In this document: positions 59,118 to 64,000 of the stretch, piece after piece
Numbering within the stretch: position 1 is the first letter of the stretch
Layout of the letters: every line of letters begins with the position of its first letter
From: Streptomyces ficellus
GTDB taxonomy: Bacteria; Actinomycetota; Actinomycetes; Streptomycetales; Streptomycetaceae
DNA length: 64,000 bases
NCBI RefSeq assembly: GCF_009739905.1
Contig: NZ_CP034279.1
Location: forward strand, 5,146,001-5,210,000
Reading direction: 5' to 3'
Notes under the pieces: model-generated
The model's input: only the letters and a program-made list of their open reading frames with translations
The model's database searches: none
Told to the model about the DNA's origin: nothing
Program-made: the position numbers and the translations under genes

Positions 59118-59972
59118 ATGCCCATTGACGCGAACCTGGCGATCGCGGCCGAGCCCCGTTCCGGCGAGATCACCTGGGACCACAAGGACGTCCAGCTCTA
59201 CCACCTCGGCCTCGGCGCCGGAGTCCCCGCGACGGACCCGGACGAACTGCGCTACACCCTGGAATCCCGGCTACACGTCCTGCCCAGCTTCGCCACCGTC
59301 GCCGGCGCGGGCATGGGCATGATGGGCGGCCTGGCGGCCCCCGGCATCGACGTGGACCTCGCCGCGGTCCTGCACGGCGGGCAGAGCATCCGGCTGCACC
59401 GGACGATCCCGGTCCGCGGCCGGGCCCGGACCACCGCCCGGGTCGCCGCCGTGTACGACAAGGGCAAGGCGGCCGTCCTCGTCCTGCGCTCCGAGGCCAC
59501 GGACGACGACGGACCGCTGTGGACCAGCGACGCCGAGGTGTACGTACGCGGCGAGGGCGGCTTCGGCGGCGAACGCGGCCCCTCCGCACGCCTCGAACTC
59601 CCCGAGCGCGCCCCGGACCGGACCGTCGAGCGGCACGTGCGCGAGGACCAGGCCCTGCTCTATCGGCTCTCCGGCGACTGGAACCCCCTCCACGCCGACC
59701 CGGAGTTCGCCAAGCTCGCCGGATTCGACCGGCCCATCCTGCACGGCCTGTGCACCTACGGCATGACCCTGAAGGCGGTCGCCGACACCGTCCTCGGCGG
59801 CGACGTGACCCGCGTCCGCGCGTACCGCACCCGCTTCGCGGGCGTGGCCTACCCGAGCGAGACCCTCCGCATCCGGATGTGGCAGCAGGACGAGGGAGTC
59901 CGGGTGGCGGTGTCCGCCGTCGAGCGGGACGACGCGCCGGTCCTCGCCGACGCCCTCGTAGAGACCGTGTGA
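59118..59972 (+). CDS. MaoC-type enoyl-CoA hydratase (Hsd4B-like)
   Basis: A 284-residue double-hotdog protein. The C-terminal half carries the (R)-hydratase motif: Asp187 and His192 in GDWNPLHADPEF, followed by GFDRPILHGLCTYG. The N-terminal half keeps the hotdog fold but not the catalytic pair, as in Hsd4B/MFE-2-type steroid hydratases. It should hydrate an enoyl-CoA during side-chain beta-oxidation. It is the first of three genes on the plus strand (with a Zn dehydrogenase and an SDR), behind a KstR-like box with all fixed bases. Confidence 0.88.
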   Translation: MPIDANLAIAAEPRSGEITWDHKDVQLYHLGLGAGVPATDPDELRYTLESRLHVLPSFATVAGAGMGMMGGLAAPGIDVDLAAVLHGGQSIRLHRTIPVRGRARTTARVAAVYDKGKAAVLVLRSEATDDDGPLWTSDAEVYVRGEGGFGGERGPSARLELPERAPDRTVERHVREDQALLYRLSGDWNPLHADPEFAKLAGFDRPILHGLCTYGMTLKAVADTVLGGDVTRVRAYRTRFAGVAYPSETLRIRMWQQDEGVRVAVSAVERDDAPVLADALVETV

Positions 59973-59999
59973 CGCAAACCGTGTGAAGGGAGCCGCGCC

Positions 60000-61076
60000 A
60001 TGCGCGCAGCCGTACTGCACGAGACCGGCCAGGACAAACTGGAAGTCCTCGACGACGTCGAGGCGGTGGGCTTCGGCCCCGGCAAGGTGCGCATCCGGGT
60101 CAGGGCGACCGGGCTGTGCCACTCGGACGTCTCCGCGATGAACGGCGTACTGCCGCAGCCCGCGCCCTTCGTTCCCGGCCACGAGGGCGCCGGGGAGGTC
60201 CTGGACACCGGCGACGGGGTGACCACCCTCGCCCGCGGCGACCGGGTGCTGCTGTGCTGGCTGCCCGCGTGCGGCGCCTGCCCCTCCTGCCGGCGCGGCC
60301 AGACCCAGCTGTGCCTGGCCGGCTTCCTGAACGCCGGCACGCCCAACTTCCGGCGCCCCGGCGGGGACGTCTTCGGCTTCGCCGGAACCGGCACCTTCGC
60401 CGAGGAGGTCGTCGTGGACGCCGGTTGCGCGGTGCCCATACCCGACGACGTCCCCTTCGACATCGCCGCGCTCATCGGCTGCGGGGTGACGACCGGGCTG
60501 GGCGCGGCTATCAACACCGCACGCGTGGAGGCCGGTTCGTCGGTCGCCGTCATCGGCTGCGGAGGCGTCGGCATCTCCGCGATCCAGGGCGCCAAGCTCC
60601 AGGGCGCGGCGCGGATCGTGGCCGTCGACCCGGTGGCCTCGCGCCGGGAGGCGGCGCTGCGGTTCGGTGCGACCGATGCGGTGGCGCCGGACGAACTCCC
60701 CGACGCCAAGCAGCGGATCACCGCCGGCGAGGGCTTCGACTACGTCTTCGAGGTCGTCGGCCGGTCCGCCACCGCCCGCACCGCCTACGAGACGACCCGG
60801 CGCGGCGGCACCCTGTGCATCGTCGGCGCGGGCGCCATGGACGACTTCCTCCAGCTCAACATGTTCGAGCTGTTCTTCGACGAGAAGCGGATCCTGCCGT
60901 CGATGTACGGCGGCGGCGACGTCCTGCGCTCGTACGAACGGGCCATCGCCCTGTGGCGGGCGGGCCGCATCGACCTCGCGGGGCTGATCACGCACCGGGT
61001 CCCGCTGGCGGGCGTCAACGACGCGCTGGAGCAGATGCGCACCGGTGAGGCGCTGCGCACCTGCATCGAGATCTGA
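60000..61076 (+). CDS. zinc-dependent alcohol dehydrogenase
   Basis: A 358-residue medium-chain dehydrogenase. The catalytic zinc region is GLCHSDVSAMNG (Cys39) and GHEGAGEV. The structural zinc cysteines lie in CGACPSCRRGQTQLC (about 88-102). The NAD-binding loop is VIGCGGVG. It most resembles class-III-like/AdhE1-type enzymes of actinomycetes and would oxidise an alcohol of a steroid or alkyl chain (inference). It starts 27 bases after the MaoC stop with GAAGGGAG upstream. Confidence 0.9.
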   Translation: MRAAVLHETGQDKLEVLDDVEAVGFGPGKVRIRVRATGLCHSDVSAMNGVLPQPAPFVPGHEGAGEVLDTGDGVTTLARGDRVLLCWLPACGACPSCRRGQTQLCLAGFLNAGTPNFRRPGGDVFGFAGTGTFAEEVVVDAGCAVPIPDDVPFDIAALIGCGVTTGLGAAINTARVEAGSSVAVIGCGGVGISAIQGAKLQGAARIVAVDPVASRREAALRFGATDAVAPDELPDAKQRITAGEGFDYVFEVVGRSATARTAYETTRRGGTLCIVGAGAMDDFLQLNMFELFFDEKRILPSMYGGGDVLRSYERAIALWRAGRIDLAGLITHRVPLAGVNDALEQMRTGEALRTCIEI

Positions 61077-61087
61077 CGGGAGACCCC

Positions 61088-62008
61088 ATGTCCATGCCCC
61101 TGGCGGACCTCTCCGCGATCGTCACCGGCGCCGGGCGGGGCCTCGGCCGCGCGGAGGCCCTGGAGCTCGCCCGGCTCGGCGCGGCCGTCGTCGTCAACGA
61201 CTACGGCGAAGGATCGGCCGCCGCGGCCGACGAGGTCGTCGCCGAGATCGTCGCGGCGGGCGGCCGGGCGGTCGCCCACATCGGCGACGTCGCCGACCAC
61301 GCGACGGCGGGCGCCCTGGTGGCCCTCGCCACCGACACGTACGGAAAGCTCGACGTCCTGGTCAACAACGCGGGCATCCTGCGCGACCGGATGGTCTTCT
61401 CGATGAGCGAGGCCGAGTGGGACGCGGTGGTGCGTGTCCACCTCAAGGGCCATTTCAACACCACGCACTTTGCGTCCGTCCACTGGCGCGAGCGTGCGAA
61501 GGCGGCCGGCGGGCCGGTGCACGGGCGGATCGTGAACACCTCCTCCGAGGCGTTCCTCGCCGGCTCGGCGGGCCAGCCCAACTACGCCGCCGCCAAGGGC
61601 GGGATCGTGGGCCTGACCACGTCCTCGGCCCTCGCGCTCTCCAAGTACGGCGTCACGTGCAATGCGATCTGCCCGCGCGCCCGCACCCGGATGACCCGGG
61701 ACGTCTTCGCCGGGTTCCGGGAGCCCACCGGCGACGGCGCCCTCGACCCGCTGTCCCCGGACCACGTCGCGCCGCTCGTCGGCTACCTCGCCTCGCCCGC
61801 CGCGTCCGCCGTCAACGGGCAGCTACTGGTCGTCCACGGCGGCATGGTGGCCGTGGTGGAACGGCCGAGGGTGGCGGCCAAGTTCGACGCGGCCAAGGAG
61901 GCGTTCTCGTACGAGGAGCTGGACGCGCTGCTCTCCCCGTACTACGCGAGCCGCCCGCCCGGCGAGACGTTCGCCGCGGCGGAGGTCCTGTCCCTCACGA
62001 GGAACTGA
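61088..62008 (+). CDS. short-chain dehydrogenase, Hsd4A-like (HSD17B4 type)
   Basis: A 306-residue SDR: the cofactor motif TGAGRGLG (13-20), NNAG at 93-96, catalytic Ser152/153 in TSSEA and Tyr166-x3-Lys170 in NYAAAK. The N-terminus LADLSAIVTGAGRG and insertion SVHWRERAKAAGGPVHGRIVN match the peroxisomal-type multifunctional enzyme used for (3R)-hydroxyacyl-CoA dehydrogenation in steroid side-chain beta-oxidation. It is the last gene of the three-gene unit and is followed by a strong terminator. Confidence 0.9.
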   Translation: MSMPLADLSAIVTGAGRGLGRAEALELARLGAAVVVNDYGEGSAAAADEVVAEIVAAGGRAVAHIGDVADHATAGALVALATDTYGKLDVLVNNAGILRDRMVFSMSEAEWDAVVRVHLKGHFNTTHFASVHWRERAKAAGGPVHGRIVNTSSEAFLAGSAGQPNYAAAKGGIVGLTTSSALALSKYGVTCNAICPRARTRMTRDVFAGFREPTGDGALDPLSPDHVAPLVGYLASPAASAVNGQLLVVHGGMVAVVERPRVAAKFDAAKEAFSYEELDALLSPYYASRPPGETFAAAEVLSLTRN

Positions 62009-62044
62009 CGGGCCCACCACGCGACGACCGCCCCACCGCGCACG

Positions 62045-62082
62045 GCGAAGGGGCCGCCCCTCACCGGGGGCGGCCCCTTCGC
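62045..62082 (+). terminator. strong Rho-independent-like terminator
   Basis: GCGAAGGGGCCGCCCC (62045-62060) pairs perfectly with GGGGCGGCCCCTTCGC (62067-62082) around TCACCG. It ends the MaoC-ADH-SDR transcript. Confidence 0.88.
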
Positions 62083-62106
62083 GCGGTGCCGTGCGCTGCC
62101 GTGCCG

Positions 62107-62259
62107 TCAGGCCGCCCCGGCGTGCGGCTCCTTGCGGTGACGGCCGTGCGGCTGCGTCGACAGGTCCTCCGTCGACGCCGCACCGCCTCGGTGCTTTCCG
62201 GAGCCGCCGGCGTCCCCCTGCGGTCGCCCGTGGGTCGTGTCGGTCCTGGCTTCAGACAT
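62107..62259 (-). CDS. small conserved-looking hydrophilic protein (50 aa)
   Basis: A 50-residue, Gly/His/Arg-rich protein starting at MSEARTDTTHG (62259) and ending EPHAGAA. It has no hydrophobic segment or cysteine. Proteins of this appearance are scattered in Streptomyces and are usually annotated as hypothetical. The ribosome site is weak. The main support is the clean start and stop in the interval between two well-supported genes. Confidence 0.45.
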   Translation of the reverse strand: MSEARTDTTHGRPQGDAGGSGKHRGGAASTEDLSTQPHGRHRKEPHAGAA

Positions 62260-62308
62260 GTGGGAAGTCACCCCGTAGTGATCGCTGACGATGTTGCGGC
62301 CCGAGAGT

Positions 62309-63475
62309 CTATCCAGGGGCCGTGCGGCCGGTGAGCGGCGCCTGCTGCAACGGCACCGGCTTGCACACACCAGGAGTCACCGCATGCCCGGACGGTTCCC
62401 CACCTGCGCCTTCCGGTTGTGCCGATGGTGTGGAGGCATGCGGTACGTGCTCTTCCGGGGCCGCGGCGACGATCCGCGCCAGGCCGCACGGCACCCCCCG
62501 CGTCACGTACGGCAGCCGCAGCTCCCCCTCCCGCGACCACAGCCCCGACCCGGCCAGCCAGCCCCGCGGCGCGGCGAGTTGGTGCAGGCGCCGTTCGGCC
62601 GGCCGCCACAGGCCGACCCAGCTGCCCGACGCCGCGTCGATCCGCAGAGCCACGGCGCACGTCTCCGGGGTCAGCGTCTGCCCCGGCTGTATCGCGAAGG
62701 GCGTCACCGCGGCGTCCGGGAGCCGCAGGCACTCCGGGAAGCGCACCGGCAGCGTGCTGCCGAGGACGCCCCACCCCAGCCGGTGGTGCCCCGGTGACGG
62801 CGCGTCGGACCGGATGAGCAGCAGTCCGCTGTCCGGGTCGGCCAGCAGCACCCGGTCGTCGCTGCCTTCCGCGATCTGGAGCAGCGGTGTCACCTCGCCG
62901 CCCCGCTCCAGGTCGACGGCGACCGCCTTCACGGGCCCGCCACCGGCCTGCCGCCGGTCCAGCGCGAGCATCCTGCCGGTGCGGTCCAGCCACGACCCGC
63001 CCGTGCAGTGCCCGTCGATCTCGGCGATGTGCTCGGGGCCGCCGCCCGCGCCGCCGGCCACCAGCCAGACGCCCGTCGAGTGCGCGCCGGCCGCCAGCGC
63101 GTAGGCGTACGCCCCGTCCGGTGACGGCGGCAGCAGCCGGACCGATCCGGACTCGACGGCGCCGAGCGGGAGTTCTCCGGTCCGCGGCCCCGTCGGGTAC
63201 AGCAGCGAGAAGACGCACCGGCCGTCGGCCCGGCGCCCGATCAGCACCCGCCCGTCCACCAGCGGAAGCACTTGCGCGTGCGGGTCCTCGGGCTGCGCGG
63301 CGGGGAGGGGCACCGCGTACGGCTCCGGCCCGTCCAGTGTCCAGCGCTCCGGGTACAGCGCCTCGCCGTCCCCCGCCAGCCGCGCCGCGTAGGCGCCGTT
63401 CGCCGCGATCGTGAGACCCGCACGCGACACCGCGCCGCCTTCCTCCGCGGTGGGCTCGATGGCACAGGCTGTCAT
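62309..63475 (-). CDS. hypothetical beta-propeller-like protein
   Basis: A 388-residue protein from ATG 63475 with a strong GGAGGTGACG ribosome site. It has repeated beta-rich units with GxxxxW or DG turns (for example RWTLDGPEPY, LLPPSPDGAYAYALAAGAH, GSWLDRTGRMLALDRRQ), spaced about 45-60 residues, resembling a WD40/TolB-like propeller. There is no signal peptide, so it is probably cytosolic. The function is unknown. It is divergent from the Nif3-family gene. Confidence 0.7.
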   Translation of the reverse strand: MTACAIEPTAEEGGAVSRAGLTIAANGAYAARLAGDGEALYPERWTLDGPEPYAVPLPAAQPEDPHAQVLPLVDGRVLIGRRADGRCVFSLLYPTGPRTGELPLGAVESGSVRLLPPSPDGAYAYALAAGAHSTGVWLVAGGAGGGPEHIAEIDGHCTGGSWLDRTGRMLALDRRQAGGGPVKAVAVDLERGGEVTPLLQIAEGSDDRVLLADPDSGLLLIRSDAPSPGHHRLGWGVLGSTLPVRFPECLRLPDAAVTPFAIQPGQTLTPETCAVALRIDAASGSWVGLWRPAERRLHQLAAPRGWLAGSGLWSREGELRLPYVTRGVPCGLARIVAAAPEEHVPHASTPSAQPEGAGGEPSGHAVTPGVCKPVPLQQAPLTGRTAPG

Positions 63476-63742
63476 CGACTCGTCACCTCCGGCGACAGAA
63501 GGTAGTTTTCGCACTTCCTGCCGAACAACGGGACCTTCTGCGCTTCACCTATAAGCGTGGTGATGTACCGATTCGCCTGAGAAAGGGGAGCGGGTGTGCT
63601 GGAGCCCGCGCCCGCCAACCCCGGCACGCGCCCCCCGGCCGGCGCGCCCGCAGCCTCCCCGCCCGCGAGCGGCGGGCGCGCCCGCCGGGGCCGGACCGGC
63701 ACAGGTGTGGGGCCGGAGGGCAGGCCAGGTAGCCTTTCCTCC

Positions 63743-64000
63743 GTGCCCCGTCTGTCTGAAGTCATCGCCGAGCTCGACGCCCTCTGGCCGCCCGAGCGGG
63801 CCGAACAGTGGGACGCCGTCGGCACCGTCTGCGGCGACCCCGACGCCGAGGTCACGCGCGTACTGTTCGCCGTCGACCCCGTACAGGAGATCGCCGACGA
63901 GGCCCTCACGCTCGGCGCGGACCTGATCGTCACCCACCATCCGCTGTACCTGCGGGGCACGACGACGGTCGCGGCCGGCCACTTCAAGGGCCGGGTCGTC
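63743..64000 (+). CDS. Nif3-like dinuclear metal centre protein (partial)
   Basis: The visible 86 residues run to the right edge. They begin MPRLSEVIAELDALWPPERAEQWDAVG and include GADLIVTHHPLYLRGTTTV, which carries the two metal-binding histidines (HH) conserved in Nif3/YbgI proteins. Members are hexameric metal proteins of uncertain function, found in nearly all bacteria. The start is GTG 63743, with only a weak ribosome site (CTTTCCTCC upstream). Confidence 0.85.
   Translation, partial: MPRLSEVIAELDALWPPERAEQWDAVGTVCGDPDAEVTRVLFAVDPVQEIADEALTLGADLIVTHHPLYLRGTTTVAAGHFKGRVV

Overview
The window is high-GC DNA (mostly above 70% by eye) with actinomycete gene style: GTG/ATG starts, 1- and 4-base start/stop overlaps, and families typical of Streptomyces or a close relative. 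These include a 24-residue bL37-like ribosomal protein, DUF2277, an AMIN-like protein, an F420/LLM oxidoreductase and an AICE with a RepSA-type replication initiator. No rRNA, CRISPR array or IS transposase was seen. The genus assignment is inference from gene content.

Region 1 (1-2600): FmdB-type zinc ribbon (cut by the window edge), a membrane-anchored coiled-coil protein, a DUF4097 lipoprotein and tRNA-Val(UAC).

Region 2 (2545-13991): a complete actinomycete integrative and conjugative element. It is bounded by a 43-bp perfect direct repeat of the tRNA-Val 3' half (2545-2587 and 13949-13991). A leftward, tightly overlapping operon carries an SCO3933-like regulator, FtsK-type transfer ATPase, Spd-like spread genes, a GGDEF diguanylate cyclase, a RepSA-type initiator, Xis and tyrosine integrase. 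A GntR regulator and a HAD hydrolase run rightward. The right end carries a 618-bp non-coding block with a nested inverted repeat and a lower-GC two-gene cargo. That cargo is a CD-NTase-like nucleotidyltransferase followed by a four-TM S-4TM protein, which together look like a minimal CBASS anti-phage system. This is the most exciting system in the window.

Region 3 (14-34 kb): core-type accessory genes. They include a MarR/nitroreductase divergon with visible TCAACGTTGA operators, transporters, a flavoprotein, bL37, DedA, DoxX, a PhoD phosphatase, a secreted HNH nuclease, and a FetB-type permease followed by a GDT1/TMEM165 exporter under a yybP-ykoY (Mn2+) riboswitch. An EmrB-like transporter with a fused winged-helix tail follows.

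Region 4 (34-62 kb) holds three linked themes. (a) Steroid side-chain catabolism: a CYP125-like P450, a FadA5-like thiolase, a KstR-like TetR, a MaoC hydratase, a Zn alcohol dehydrogenase and an Hsd4A-like SDR. KstR-like 14-mers (TnnAACnnGTTnnA) lie at three of these promoters. A second shared operator (CTGACG-N3-CGTCAG or close variants) lies before the P450, MBL, ALDH-ferredoxin, LLM and MaoC genes. (b) A five-gene overlapping operon under a cobalamin riboswitch, encoding an ECF transporter preceded by two exported proteins that resemble a split transcobalamin. (c) A GT4 glycosyltransferase / methyltransferase / alpha-alpha-toroid cassette. The window ends in a Nif3-family gene.
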